A DNA stretch of 64,000 nucleotides, from contig NZ_CP084469.1 of NCBI RefSeq assembly GCF_020405205.1, positions 806,001-870,000 of the forward strand. Direction: 5' to 3'. The notes under the pieces were generated by a model. The model had not been told where the DNA came from. It worked only from the letters and a program-made list of their open reading frames with translations, and did no database searches. Below, one piece after another: positions 16,361 through 25,712 of this stretch. The stretch comes from Natrinema salinisoli. Lineage in GTDB: Archaea > Halobacteriota > Halobacteria > Halobacteriales > Natrialbaceae. The stretch's first letter is position 1. Every line of letters begins with the position of its first letter. The translations under genes and the position numbers were made by a program.

Positions 16361-17416
16361 ATGGAGACGACCCACCGCGTGTTCGTCGGCGATTCTCGCG
16401 ATCTCTCGGCGGTCGCCGACGAGTCCGTCGAGCTCGTCGTCACGTCCCCGCCGTATCCGATGATCGAAATGTGGGACGACCTCTTCACGGAGCTCGATCC
16501 CGCGATCGACGACGCGCTGGCGGCCGGCGACGGCTACGACGCGTTCGAGGCGATGCACGCCCAGCTCGGTCGCGTCTGGGACGAAATCGAGCGGGTGCTG
16601 GTCGACAGCGGGATCGCCTGTATCAACGTCGGGGACGCGACCCGGTCGGTCGACGGAAGCTTTCGGGTCTACCCGAATCACGCTCGCGTGCTCGAGGCCT
16701 TCGAGGACCGCGGATTCGAGCCCCTGCCGGACGTGCTCTGGCGCAAGCCGGCCAACAGCGCGGCCAAGTTCATGGGCAGCGGGATGATTCCGCCGAACGC
16801 CTACGTCACGCTGGAACACGAGTACATCCTGGTGTTTCGAAAGGGGGCAGAGAGCCGCGAGTTCGAGCCGAAAGCCGACCAGCGGTACGAGGCGGCCTAC
16901 TTCTGGGAGGAGCGCAACCGCTGGTTTACCGACGTCTGGACCGAGGTCAGGGGCGAGCTACAGGCGATCGACGAGTCCGCGGACGACGACCTGCGAGAAC
17001 GGTCGGCGGCCTACCCCCTCGAGATCCCCTATCGGCTGATCTGCATGTACTCGGCCTACGGCGATACCGTGCTCGACCCCTTCTGGGGGACCGGTACGAC
17101 GACGCTCGCGGCGATGTGTGCCGGCCGGAACTCGGTCGGTTCGGAACTCGAGGCGGCCTTCCTCGAGGTCTTCGACGATCACGTCGACGACGTCCCGGCG
17201 CTGTCGCGATCGATCGGACGGGCGCGCCTCGAGCGCCACGAGGAGTTCGTCGAGCGCCGCCGCGACGACGGCAAGGGGTTCGAGTACGAGGCCGACTACT
17301 ACGAGACGCCGGTCGTGACGAAGATGGAACGCGGCCTCCGACTGCGCGAAGTGAGCCGTATCGACGAGATCGACGACGGCTACCGGGTCGATCACGCGCC
17401 GCTCGCGCTCGAGTGA
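16361..17416 (+). CDS. Solitary DNA methyltransferase (N4-cytosine/N6-adenine type), possibly the haloarchaeal CTAG enzyme
   Basis: A 351-residue SAM-dependent DNA methylase. Motif IV TSPPYP is at 28-33 and motif I DPFWGTGTTTLAA at about 240, the order of beta-class enzymes that methylate amino groups. TSPPY favours N4-cytosine. No restriction nuclease gene is next to it. A stand-alone enzyme of this size and layout, conserved in haloarchaea and methylating CTAG (Zim/HVO_0794 type), is known, and the N-terminus METTHRVFVGDSRDLS resembles that group as I remember it. The GTG at 16352 is a possible alternative start. The next gene follows after 49 bases on the same strand. Confidence 0.78.
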   Translation: METTHRVFVGDSRDLSAVADESVELVVTSPPYPMIEMWDDLFTELDPAIDDALAAGDGYDAFEAMHAQLGRVWDEIERVLVDSGIACINVGDATRSVDGSFRVYPNHARVLEAFEDRGFEPLPDVLWRKPANSAAKFMGSGMIPPNAYVTLEHEYILVFRKGAESREFEPKADQRYEAAYFWEERNRWFTDVWTEVRGELQAIDESADDDLRERSAAYPLEIPYRLICMYSAYGDTVLDPFWGTGTTTLAAMCAGRNSVGSELEAAFLEVFDDHVDDVPALSRSIGRARLERHEEFVERRRDDGKGFEYEADYYETPVVTKMERGLRLREVSRIDEIDDGYRVDHAPLALE

Positions 17417-17465
17417 GGCGTCGCGACTGTCGGGACGCTAGTATTTTGACCGTCGGATCGTCTCT

Positions 17466-19139
17466 ATGGGTATGGACGACACTGCGGATCTCGACCGGTT
17501 CGACTCGCGGCGGTCGACCGTCTACGCGTCTCGCGGGATGGTCGCGACGAGCCAACCGCTCGCGGCGCAGGCCGGCGTCTCGATCCTCCGCGACGGCGGG
17601 AACGCCTTCGACGCAGCGGTCGCGACGGCGGCCGCCCTGAACGTCGTCGAACCCACATCGACGGGGCTGGGCGGGGACGTCTTCGCGCTCTATCGGACCG
17701 CCGACGGCGAGGTCGGTGCGATGCGCGCTTGCGGCGGTGCCCCGGCCGACGCGACGATCGACGCCGTCAGGAGCGCGCTCGAGGCCGACGACGACCGCGA
17801 GCGCTACTACCCCGAATCGCGCGGGTACGCCGTCGACGGCGACGCGAGCGGCGACGACCTCGGAATGCCCTTCCTCGGGCCGCACGCGGTGACGGTACCC
17901 GGAACCGCGCGGGGTTGGGAGGCGACGGTCGAGCGGCTGGGTCGGAAATCGCTGGGGACGGTCCTCGAGCCCGCGATCGAGTACGCGACCGAAGGGTATC
18001 CCGTCTCGCCGGTGATCGCCCACCACTGGACGGGGGCCGAGGAGCTGTTCACGGACGCCCACGCTCGCGAGGCGTACCTCTTCGACGGCGAGAGCCCGGA
18101 GCCGGGGCAGACGGTTCGATTGCCGAAACTCGGCAACTCGCTGCGAACGATCGCCGAGCAGGGGGCCGACGTCGTCTACGAGGGCGCGATCGCCGACGAG
18201 ATCGTCTCCGAAGTTCGAGCAGCCGGCGGCCTCATGACGCGAGACGACCTCGCGGGATTCGAACCCGAGTTCGTCGGCCCGGTGAGCACGACGTACAACG
18301 GTGCTGAAGTGTACGAACTGCCCCCGAACAATCAGGGACTGATCGCGCTCGAGGCGCTGAACATCGCCGAGGAGATCGGTGCGGGGGACCACGATTACGA
18401 CTCGCCGGAACGGGTCCACGCCTTCGCCGAGGCGACGAAGCTCGCGTTCGTCGACGGCCACCAGTACGTCGCGGACCCGGACTACGAGTCGATCCCGCCG
18501 CTCGCGTCGAAGTCGTACGCTCGAGAGCGAGCGCGCGCGATCGGCTCGGAGCCGATACGCGACCCCGAGATCGGGGTTCCGAACGCGACCGCCGAGGACG
18601 CGGACACCGTGCTCCTGACCGTCGGCGACGAAGAAGGCAACCTCGTTTCCTACATCAACTCGCGCTTCGCCGGCTTCGGCAGCGGCCTGGTCGCCGGCGA
18701 CACCGGCATCGCGCTCCAGAACCGCGGGGCGTCGTTCTCGCTCGATCCCGACCATCCGAACAGCCTCGAGGCGGGCAAGCGCCCCTTCCACACGCTCGTC
18801 CCTGCGATCGCGAGACTCGACGAGGACGACTGGATGGCGTTCGGCGTCATGGGCGGCTACATGCAGCCACAGGGACACGTGCAGGTCCTCTCGAACGTCG
18901 TCGACTACGGACTGTCGCCGCAGGCGGCGCTCGACGCCCCACGCTGGCGGTACCGCGAGGACGGGTGCTTGGGCGTCGAGGAGCGGCTCTCGAACGCGTC
19001 GGCGCTCGCGCGACGGGGCCACGACGTCCGCGTTCTCCCGCCAGTCATGTTCGGCGGGGCTCAGCTCGTTCGCCGGCGCGATGGCACCCTCGCCGGTGCG
19101 ACCGAGCCGCGCAAAGACGGCGTCGCAATCGGGTATTAA
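17466..19139 (+). CDS. ggt: Gamma-glutamyltransferase
   Basis: A 557-residue member of the N-terminal nucleophile hydrolases. It should hydrolyse or transfer gamma-glutamyl groups (in haloarchaea, probably from gamma-glutamylcysteine). The large-subunit start shows DGGNAFDAAVATAAALNVVEP and GLGGDVFALY. The autoprocessing nucleophile is Thr381 in ADTVLLTVGDEEGN, and the small subunit carries GGYMQPQGHVQVL. No signal peptide is visible, so it appears cytosolic, unlike the bacterial periplasmic enzymes. A gene resembling glutamate-cysteine ligase lies at the right end of the window. ATG 17466 (MGMDD) or 17472 are both possible starts. Confidence 0.85.
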   Translation: MGMDDTADLDRFDSRRSTVYASRGMVATSQPLAAQAGVSILRDGGNAFDAAVATAAALNVVEPTSTGLGGDVFALYRTADGEVGAMRACGGAPADATIDAVRSALEADDDRERYYPESRGYAVDGDASGDDLGMPFLGPHAVTVPGTARGWEATVERLGRKSLGTVLEPAIEYATEGYPVSPVIAHHWTGAEELFTDAHAREAYLFDGESPEPGQTVRLPKLGNSLRTIAEQGADVVYEGAIADEIVSEVRAAGGLMTRDDLAGFEPEFVGPVSTTYNGAEVYELPPNNQGLIALEALNIAEEIGAGDHDYDSPERVHAFAEATKLAFVDGHQYVADPDYESIPPLASKSYARERARAIGSEPIRDPEIGVPNATAEDADTVLLTVGDEEGNLVSYINSRFAGFGSGLVAGDTGIALQNRGASFSLDPDHPNSLEAGKRPFHTLVPAIARLDEDDWMAFGVMGGYMQPQGHVQVLSNVVDYGLSPQAALDAPRWRYREDGCLGVEERLSNASALARRGHDVRVLPPVMFGGAQLVRRRDGTLAGATEPRKDGVAIGY

Positions 19140-19166
19140 ATTCTTGAAACGAAAATCGACGCGAAC

Positions 19167-19174
19167 TTTTTATT
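19167..19174 (+). promoter_or_regulatory. TATA box of the Bat-type regulator gene
   Basis: TTTTTATT is centred about 26 bases before the ATG at 19196. The same T-run begins 27 bases after the ggt stop codon, so it may double as terminator of ggt. Confidence 0.5.
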
Positions 19175-19195
19175 CGTGCCGGTCTACGCAGCGAT

Positions 19196-22100
19196 ATGGC
19201 TCGCGGTCTCGAGGACGTCGAGGCGACCCCGATACGTCTCCTCGCTGTCGGTACGTCGGATTGGATTCGGACGGCGACGGCGGGGCTCGCGGACGAGTCG
19301 ATCACCGTTACGGGAACCGTCTCAAGCCCGTCCGAATTCACGGCCGACCAGATCGGCCCGGCGAACTGTATTCTGACCGACGACAGAGCGGTGCTGGCTG
19401 CCACGGACGGCGAGTGTCCGATCGTGTACGCCAGCGATCCGGCAGCGGATGATTCGGTCGCGCAACTCCGAGCAGATGGTGCCGCCGAGGTGATCGCCAA
19501 GACGACGATTCAGGAGCCGCCGCTGCTGGCCCACCGGCTCCGGCGGACGGTCGAATTCACCGCGTTGCAACGGGAGGGTCGCCGCGAGGAGGAGTGGTAC
19601 GAGATCCTGATCGACCAGTCGTCGGACCTGCTGGTGATCGTCGACGAGGAGGGGATAGTCACCTACGTCAGTCCGGCGGTCGAACGCGTGGGGGGGTTCG
19701 ATTCGGACGAAATGTACGGCACTCACATGCTCGATTACGTCCATCCGGACGATCGACAGACGGTAGTGGACGGCTTCGAGGCCGTTCGCAGTGCCGAGAC
19801 CGGAGCGACGCGGACCGTCGAATACACGTGCAAGCACGCCGACGGCACCTGGTACGTTCACAAGGCGATACTCACGAACCGATGCGACGACGGCATCGTG
19901 GACGGCGTCGTCGCATCGATCCAGGACGTCACGGAACACCACCGTATCGCACAGGAGTTGAGCGAGTCCTTCGAACGCGTGACGGACGCCTTCTACGCGC
20001 TCGATGCGGACTGGCGGTTCACGTACGTCAACGATCGTACGATCGAGAACCTCGACATCGATCGCTCCGACCTGCTCGGGCGGCGGATTCTCGACGTCTT
20101 CCCGGAGATGGAGGACTCGCCGTTCCAGCGCGAGGCCATCGAGGCGATGGACCGACAGGAACCGCGCACCGTCGAAGCGCACTTCGAGGCCTACGACGCG
20201 TGGATCGAAGCGCGAATCTACCCGTCCCAGTCCGGTATCTCCGTGTACTGGCGGGACGTGACCGACCGCGTCGAGCGCAACCGCGACCTGACCGAACGGA
20301 CGGAGCGGCTCCAGACGCTGGTCGAGAACGTCCCCGTCGTATTATTCGTTCTCAGCGAGGACGGAACCTTCACGCTCGCCGACGGACGAGGGCTCGCGAA
20401 CCTCAGCTTCGACTCCGAGGAGATCGTCGGGAACTCGTTTTTCGACCTCCTCGAGGACTATCCCGAGGTCTGTGCCGATGCGAGGACGGCCCTCGAGGGA
20501 ACGGAAGTCAACTCGCGTCGACGGCTGGGGGATCGCGTCTTCGAAACGTGGTACCGCCCGATCACGGACGACGGTGTCATCGACCGCGTCATCGGCGTCG
20601 CAAACGACGTCACCGAGCGGGTCCAGTATCAGGAGGCGCTCAACGCGTTACACGAAGCGACCAATCACCTGCTGAGCGTCGATTCGAAGGACGATGCCTG
20701 CGAGTATATCGTCGACGTTGCGACGGACGTCCTCGATCTGGACAGCGTCGTCTACCAGTTCGACGACCAGCTGAACGAACTGGTCCCGGCGGCGTATTCG
20801 ACGGCCCTCGAGTCGGCGTTCGGTACGCCGCCGCGGCTCGGCCCCAACGGGAGCATCTCCTGGGAGACGTTCGTGACGGGTGAGCCGTCCGTCTACGACG
20901 ACGTCAGGAACGCGACCACCGTCTACGACGAGTCGACCGGCGCTCGCAGCGGCCTCTACGTACCGCTGGGCGAACACGGCGTGCTCGTCGCGCTCTCGAC
21001 GACGCCCGGAGAGTACGACGACGATACCGTGGAACTCGCTCAGCTGTTCGCGACGACGGCCGAAGCCGCCCTCGATCGGATCGGTCGGACTCGGCGGCTC
21101 CACGATCGCGAGCGGGAACTCAAGCAACAGAACCGGCACCTCGAGCGACTCAACGCCGCCAACGAGATCCGTCAGGAGATCGAACAGCACCTCTTGCTGG
21201 CCGAATCCCGGACCGAAATCGAACGCGGAATCCCCGACCTGCTCGCCGATCTGGAGGCGTGTTCGCTGGCCTGGATCGGCGAACCGGATCCGAGCGGCAA
21301 CCGGCTCCAGTCGCGATCCGACGCCGGACTCGAGCGCGGTTATCTCGATGCGGTATCGGTAACGACGGTCGACGAATCGGCCGCCGAACCGGCGGGTCGA
21401 GCGGCCCGCACGCGGTCTCCGGTTTACGTCGAGAACGTCGCGGAGTCGGTTCACGACGGCGACTGGCGAGGAGATGCGCTCTCGAGAAACTTCCAGTCCG
21501 TCTACGCGGTCCCGCTGGTCTACGACGAATTCCTCTACGGCGTGCTGTCGATCTACAGCGAAGAACGGGACGCGTTCGACGAAACGCTTCGCACCACGCT
21601 GGCGGAACTCGGCGAGACGATCGCGTACGCGATCGACGCGGTCAAACGAAAGAACGCGCTGGTGGGCGACGACCGAACCGAAGTGGAGCTCGCGGTCGCA
21701 GCGGATGCGACGCTGTGTCAGCTCGCATCGGAGCTCGGTGACAGCGTTACCTACGAGGGTGCGACGACCCGAACCGACGGCCTGCAGATCGCCTTCGTCG
21801 CGGTCGAGGGACGGATCGACGATCCGACCGACGCGTTCGACCTGACGGCGATCGACGGAGTCAGCGAGCTCTCGACGATCGCCGAACACGAAGACGAGAC
21901 GTTACTCCAGGTACATCTGACCGATCCGTTCCTCGGGTCCATCGTGGATACGCACGGCGTCCAACTTCGGGAGTTCGTCGCCGACGAGTCGGGCGGGCGT
22001 GCGATCATCGACGTTCCGGATGCGGTCGAAATTCGGGAAGTGCTCTCCGGCATCACCCGGAGCGGCCCGTCGGTGTCGATGATCGCTCGGCGCGAACAGA

Positions 22101-22354
22101 CCACGGACGACTCGTCGACGGTCAGCGCGTCGGCGCGCAACGATTTGCTCGAGACGTTCACCGATCGACAGCGGGAGGTGGTCCAGGCGGCGTATCACGG
22201 GGGGTTCTTCGAGTGGCCGCGACGGGCGAACGGCGAGGAGATTGCGGCCTCACAGGACATCTCCCCGCCGGCGTTCCACAAACACGTCCGATCGGCGGAA
22301 CGGAAGCTGTTCGCGGCGCTGTTCGAGGGGTCGACTGCCGTGGAGGTTAATTGA
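19196..22354 (+). CDS. PAS/GAF multi-sensor regulator with Bat-type HTH
   Basis: A 1052-residue cytosolic transcription regulator. Residues 1-125 resemble a degenerate receiver-like domain. PAS domains follow at about 130-255 (SSDLLVIVDEEG), 258-370 (DAFYALDADWRF) and 375-485 (ENVPVVLFVLSEDG). Two GAF domains span about 490-640 and 665-815. A bacterio-opsin-activator-specific region leads to the C-terminal HTH_10 domain at about 985-1045, with LTDRQ-like FTDRQREVVQAAYHGGFFEWPRR and the recognition part SPPAFHKHVRSAERKL. It resembles Bat and its paralogues, which answer redox, light or small ligands. The target is unknown; the HalOD1 gene downstream is a separate unit beyond a terminator. Confidence 0.85.
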   Translation: MARGLEDVEATPIRLLAVGTSDWIRTATAGLADESITVTGTVSSPSEFTADQIGPANCILTDDRAVLAATDGECPIVYASDPAADDSVAQLRADGAAEVIAKTTIQEPPLLAHRLRRTVEFTALQREGRREEEWYEILIDQSSDLLVIVDEEGIVTYVSPAVERVGGFDSDEMYGTHMLDYVHPDDRQTVVDGFEAVRSAETGATRTVEYTCKHADGTWYVHKAILTNRCDDGIVDGVVASIQDVTEHHRIAQELSESFERVTDAFYALDADWRFTYVNDRTIENLDIDRSDLLGRRILDVFPEMEDSPFQREAIEAMDRQEPRTVEAHFEAYDAWIEARIYPSQSGISVYWRDVTDRVERNRDLTERTERLQTLVENVPVVLFVLSEDGTFTLADGRGLANLSFDSEEIVGNSFFDLLEDYPEVCADARTALEGTEVNSRRRLGDRVFETWYRPITDDGVIDRVIGVANDVTERVQYQEALNALHEATNHLLSVDSKDDACEYIVDVATDVLDLDSVVYQFDDQLNELVPAAYSTALESAFGTPPRLGPNGSISWETFVTGEPSVYDDVRNATTVYDESTGARSGLYVPLGEHGVLVALSTTPGEYDDDTVELAQLFATTAEAALDRIGRTRRLHDRERELKQQNRHLERLNAANEIRQEIEQHLLLAESRTEIERGIPDLLADLEACSLAWIGEPDPSGNRLQSRSDAGLERGYLDAVSVTTVDESAAEPAGRAARTRSPVYVENVAESVHDGDWRGDALSRNFQSVYAVPLVYDEFLYGVLSIYSEERDAFDETLRTTLAELGETIAYAIDAVKRKNALVGDDRTEVELAVAADATLCQLASELGDSVTYEGATTRTDGLQIAFVAVEGRIDDPTDAFDLTAIDGVSELSTIAEHEDETLLQVHLTDPFLGSIVDTHGVQLREFVADESGGRAIIDVPDAVEIREVLSGITRSGPSVSMIARREQTTDDSSTVSASARNDLLETFTDRQREVVQAAYHGGFFEWPRRANGEEIAASQDISPPAFHKHVRSAERKLFAALFEGSTAVEVN

Positions 22355-22370
22355 TTAACCATCTTTTTTT
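22345..22370 (+). terminator. Palindromic terminator with T-run after the Bat-type gene
   Basis: GGTTAAT-TG-ATTAACC, a perfect 7-bp inverted repeat (22345-22360), is followed by T7 at 22364-22370. The palindrome overlaps the TGA stop codon (22352-22354). A hairpin plus T-run is unusually bacterial in appearance; the T-run alone would suffice for archaeal termination. Confidence 0.6.
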
Positions 22371-22439
22371 GGAGCCATTACACAGTTAACGATCAGGCTC
22401 TTTGCAGGACCTCGTGAACTGACGAATGACTTCCCACGG

Positions 22440-22457
22440 ACGTACTGGGGGGTACGT
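22440..22457. promoter_or_regulatory. Inverted repeat ACGTAC-TGGGGG-GTACGT before the HalOD1 gene
   Basis: Perfect 6-bp arms with a G-rich 6-base centre, ending 7 bases before the ATG at 22465. It could be a repressor operator across the transcription start or a hairpin that hides the translation start. Confidence 0.4.
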
Positions 22458-22464
22458 ACTACCA

Positions 22465-22764
22465 ATGACCGAAATGAGTTCAGAATCTCCGTCCACTGCA
22501 ATGGGGGATTGTTATTCCGTACAGTACGATCGGCTCGACGACGAACCGCTCAGCGTTGCCGTCGCGGACGCCGTCGCAACGTTTCGTAATACGAGTATTA
22601 CCGATCTCGAGCCGCTCCACTACTCGATCAACGCCGACGCACTCGAGCGGTTGTTCGAACCGCGCGCGAACGGGCTGCGGCCCGGTGGTTCCGTCACGTT
22701 CGAGTACAGCGACTGTCTGGTGACCGTCACTGCGAACGGCGAGATTCGCGTCGAGTCCGTCTGA
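22465..22764 (+). CDS. HalOD1 output-domain protein
   Basis: A 99-residue protein made almost only of the HalOD1 domain, found at the end of haloarchaeal sensory proteins or alone. Typical features are the LSVAVADAVATF helix, the DLEPLHYSINADALERLF stretch (about 46-63) and the final strands GGSVTFEYSDCLVTVT. It is cytosolic; its molecular role is not established. The in-frame Met at 22426 is too far upstream of the domain and 22474 is a second possible start. An inverted repeat lies directly before the gene. Confidence 0.75.
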   Translation: MTEMSSESPSTAMGDCYSVQYDRLDDEPLSVAVADAVATFRNTSITDLEPLHYSINADALERLFEPRANGLRPGGSVTFEYSDCLVTVTANGEIRVESV

Positions 22765-22883
22765 GATTCGGTTTCGACCGGACGCTGCCCGCGATCGCAC
22801 TCGGTCTGTTCCCAGTGCGAACAGCGTTCTCCTCGGCTTCAGTGGTCCCACAAACTAAGCCGGTCGGGGTCGAACAACCGCTC

Positions 22884-23762
22884 GTGACTACTCGACTACT
22901 CGTTCCGACCGACGGGAGCGACCCTGCGACGGCAGCCCTCGAGCACGCGATAGACATCGCGGCAGATCAGGATGGGACGATTCAGGTCGTCTACGTCGCG
23001 GACACGAAGGAACCGAGCCTGACGCGGCTCGGCGGCGACGTCGTCGACGTGCTCGAACAGGAGGGCGACGAGATCGCCAACGAGGCCGCCGCGCTGGCCG
23101 AAGACAGCGGCGTCTCCGTGACGACGGACGTCGTTCAGGGGGACCCGAGAACCGTGCTCACCGAATACGCCACCGGCGACGAGTTCGACTTCATCGTGAT
23201 GGGTGCCCACGGACGCCGTGGCATCGGCGACTACGTCCTCGGGAGCGTCACGGACTGCGTCGTCAACCGAAGCGAGATCCCGGTGTTGACGGTTCGTGCC
23301 GCCGAGGATGCGACGCGGGCGTACCCCTACGACGACGTGCTCGTTCCGACGGACGGCAGCGACCACGCGACGGCCGCGCTGGAACTGGGAACGACGGTGG
23401 CCGAGCGACACGGCGCGACCTTGCACTTGCTCTCCGTCGTCGACGAACTTCCGGAAGTGATCGATACGGAATCGACCGAACTGTCGTCACAACTCGAGGA
23501 GAACGTTCAGGAACTCCTCGACGACGCCGAATCGACCGCAAAGCGCGCAGGAGTCGAGAACGTCACGACGGCCGTGACGGCCGGATCGGTCTCGAGAGAG
23601 ATCACGTCCTACGCCGAGGCGGAGGGGATCGATCTCGTCGTCATGGGGACCCACGGGCACACCGGACTCGACCGTCACCTGCTCGGGAGCTTCACCGACC
23701 GCGTGATCCGAACGTCGCCGGTTCCGGTCCTCACCACGAGACGAGGCGACGAGCTGGAGTGA
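22884..23762 (+). CDS. Tandem universal stress protein (two UspA domains)
   Basis: A 292-residue cytosolic protein with two UspA domains (about 1-142 and 150-292). Each begins with the same strand-loop (RLLVPTDGSDPA and DVLVPTDGSDHA) and ends with the ATP-binding GxxGRxG-type signature (MGAHGRRGIGDYVLGSVT and MGTHGHTGLDRHLLGSFT). Both domains keep the glycine loop, so both may bind ATP. The GTG at 22884 (MTTRLLVPTDGS) is the likely start, because the 23 residues of the longer frame (from 22815) have no family match and low acidity. It is a single gene between the HalOD1 and arylsulfotransferase-like genes. Confidence 0.82.
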   Translation: MTTRLLVPTDGSDPATAALEHAIDIAADQDGTIQVVYVADTKEPSLTRLGGDVVDVLEQEGDEIANEAAALAEDSGVSVTTDVVQGDPRTVLTEYATGDEFDFIVMGAHGRRGIGDYVLGSVTDCVVNRSEIPVLTVRAAEDATRAYPYDDVLVPTDGSDHATAALELGTTVAERHGATLHLLSVVDELPEVIDTESTELSSQLEENVQELLDDAESTAKRAGVENVTTAVTAGSVSREITSYAEAEGIDLVVMGTHGHTGLDRHLLGSFTDRVIRTSPVPVLTTRRGDELE

Positions 23763-23884
23763 CTGGCCGTTGACCGTCGCATCGCAGTACACCGCTCGAA
23801 GCAGCGTTCGACCGCCGACTGTCACGAACTGCGAACGAAGCATAACGGTTCCCCTGATGGCCTCACAGTACTCGACAGTGACCG

Positions 23885-25288
23885 ATGCCTGACCGACCAC
23901 GTTCATCGCTCGACCCCGTTCGATCGCTCCTCTCGCGGAACCGACTTCGGGTCGCCTTCGTCGTCGTTCTCGTCCTCTCGGCGGCCGTCGTCGCCACCGC
24001 CTCGTCGGACGAGATTTCGACGGCCTCGAGAGCGGCCGTTCCCGATGCGCCGCCGACGGAGAATCACACGGTCGTCACCGAATCCGGGCGAGCGGGAACG
24101 ATAACCGCGTACGCTCCCGACGGCGAGGTGCTGTACTACAACAACACGCGGACGAAGTACTTCGACGCCGATCCCGTCGCGGGCGATCCGCTGACGGTCG
24201 AGTACACAGCCACGGACACGATTCACACTGAGGGACCGACCTGTTCGGAGCCGCCGTGTGCGCTGAACGTCATCGAGCGCGTCGACCTCGAGACCGGCGA
24301 GGTCGAGGTGGTCTACGAGCGCTACGACTACAAGGAGACCGCCGGCGAGTGGCACGACGCGGACCGCATCAACGAAACCCACGTCGTCGTCGCCGACATC
24401 GTCGCGGATCAGGTGTTCGTCGTGAACACCGAGACGGAAGTCGTCGAGTGGCTCTGGGACGCTCAGAGCGAGTTCCCCGTCGAGGAGGGCGGTCCGTATC
24501 CGGAGGACTGGGCGCACATCAACGACGTCGAGTACATCGAGGAGGGCGAGATGGAGGGGCGGATCATGGCCAGCCTGCGGAATCAGGATCAGGTGGTCTT
24601 CCTCGATCGACAGCAGGGGCTGCTCGAGAACTGGACGCTCGGTGCGGAGGACGACTACGATACCCAGTACGAACAGCACAACCCCGATTACATCCCCGAG
24701 AGCCGAGGCGGTCCGGCCGTCGTCGTCGCCGACTCCGAGAACGGCCGCGTCCAGGAGTTCCAGCGCGAGGACGGCGAGTGGACCCGCACCTGGGAGTGGT
24801 CCGACGACCGGATGCAGTGGCCGCGAGACGCCGACCGGCTCCCCAACGGCAACACGCTCATCACGGACACTCACGGCAATCGCGTCATCGAGGTCAATCA
24901 GTCGGGGGAGATCGTCTGGCAGGTCGAATCGACGCTCCCCTACGAGGCCGAGCGCCTCGAGACCGGGGCCGAGAGCGAGGGCGGACGGAGCGCGCAGGCG
25001 CTCGGCCTCGAGTCCCGCACGGCGGCCGAGAGCGACGACGGCGACGACGGCGGTCCGCTCGGCGTCGATCCCGTGGGCGTCGTCACGAATCTCATCGAAA
25101 CGCTCCTGCCACACCGGATCTACAACGCCCTGTTCTTCGTGGCTCCCGTCTGGATGGGGGCCACCGAGTTCGTCGCTATCGGAGTCGCGCTCCTGACCGG
25201 CGTGATCTGGGCCGGCCTCGAGCTCAGGTGGCGGCTCCGGGACGCGGGCGTCAGGTTCCGGCTGCCCGTGTACCGGCGGGGCGACTGA
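23885..25288 (+). CDS. Membrane-anchored arylsulfotransferase-like beta-propeller protein
   Basis: A 467-residue protein. One N-terminal membrane span (about 22-40, VAFVVVLVLSAAVVA) leads into an extracellular propeller of repeated strands with W and D signatures (HVVVADIVADQVFVVN, WAHINDVEYIEEG, GRIMASLRNQDQVVFLD, WPRDADRLPNGNTLITDTHGNRV). This is the pattern of the haloarchaeal arylsulfotransferase (ASST) family. A flexible acidic region (about 365-390) and a C-terminal span (about 425-447) follow, with a basic end inside. True bacterial ASST uses a catalytic histidine that I could not place here, so sulfotransferase activity is uncertain. Confidence 0.65.
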   Translation: MPDRPRSSLDPVRSLLSRNRLRVAFVVVLVLSAAVVATASSDEISTASRAAVPDAPPTENHTVVTESGRAGTITAYAPDGEVLYYNNTRTKYFDADPVAGDPLTVEYTATDTIHTEGPTCSEPPCALNVIERVDLETGEVEVVYERYDYKETAGEWHDADRINETHVVVADIVADQVFVVNTETEVVEWLWDAQSEFPVEEGGPYPEDWAHINDVEYIEEGEMEGRIMASLRNQDQVVFLDRQQGLLENWTLGAEDDYDTQYEQHNPDYIPESRGGPAVVVADSENGRVQEFQREDGEWTRTWEWSDDRMQWPRDADRLPNGNTLITDTHGNRVIEVNQSGEIVWQVESTLPYEAERLETGAESEGGRSAQALGLESRTAAESDDGDDGGPLGVDPVGVVTNLIETLLPHRIYNALFFVAPVWMGATEFVAIGVALLTGVIWAGLELRWRLRDAGVRFRLPVYRRGD

Positions 25289-25712
25289 TCCCGTCGGACC
25301 GGCGATTTCGCCGTCCGTACCAGACTATCGGCGTGCGAACGTCTCCCTCCCCTCGGGGGTAGCTCGCTGCGCTCACTCACCACTCGACCGCTCCCGAGTG
25401 CCGCGTTCGTGGGCCGGTCCAGCGGGAACTGCGTTCCCTGTATCGACCACCGCGGTATATGATGGAAATTTATATTCACACTCATGTATGAATACTAAAT
25501 GCGATAATAGTAAATCTTATATAAGTTTACCTGACATATTTAATCAGGGTTCTTTGAGATAGACCTAATAATAACATGGATACGGTCCGGTACGTCCTCC
25601 ATCGAGATCCTCCAGTACGATACAGTCGACCGCCGAGATCGAGATACCCTACCGCGCGAGGCGTTTCAGTGACGGCCGTCCGGACGGACGTCCCCGTGGG
25701 GGTCCCCCGCCA
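25289..25712. other. Intergenic region, GC-rich then strongly AT-rich
   Basis: About 420 bases without a gene. GGCGATTTCGCC (25302-25313) is a small hairpin that may end the preceding transcript. The stretch 25455-25585 is AT-rich with several TATA-like sites (for example TTATATAAG near 25517-25525), far from the next start codon. No frame looks coding. Confidence 0.45.

Noticed and set aside
16947-19022. A 691-codon minus-strand frame
   Set aside because: It is antisense to the methyltransferase and ggt genes, which have clear catalytic motifs. Its Arg-rich composition is that of a shadow frame.
20648-21889. A 413-codon minus-strand frame
   Set aside because: It is antisense to the Bat-type regulator and is explained by codon bias.
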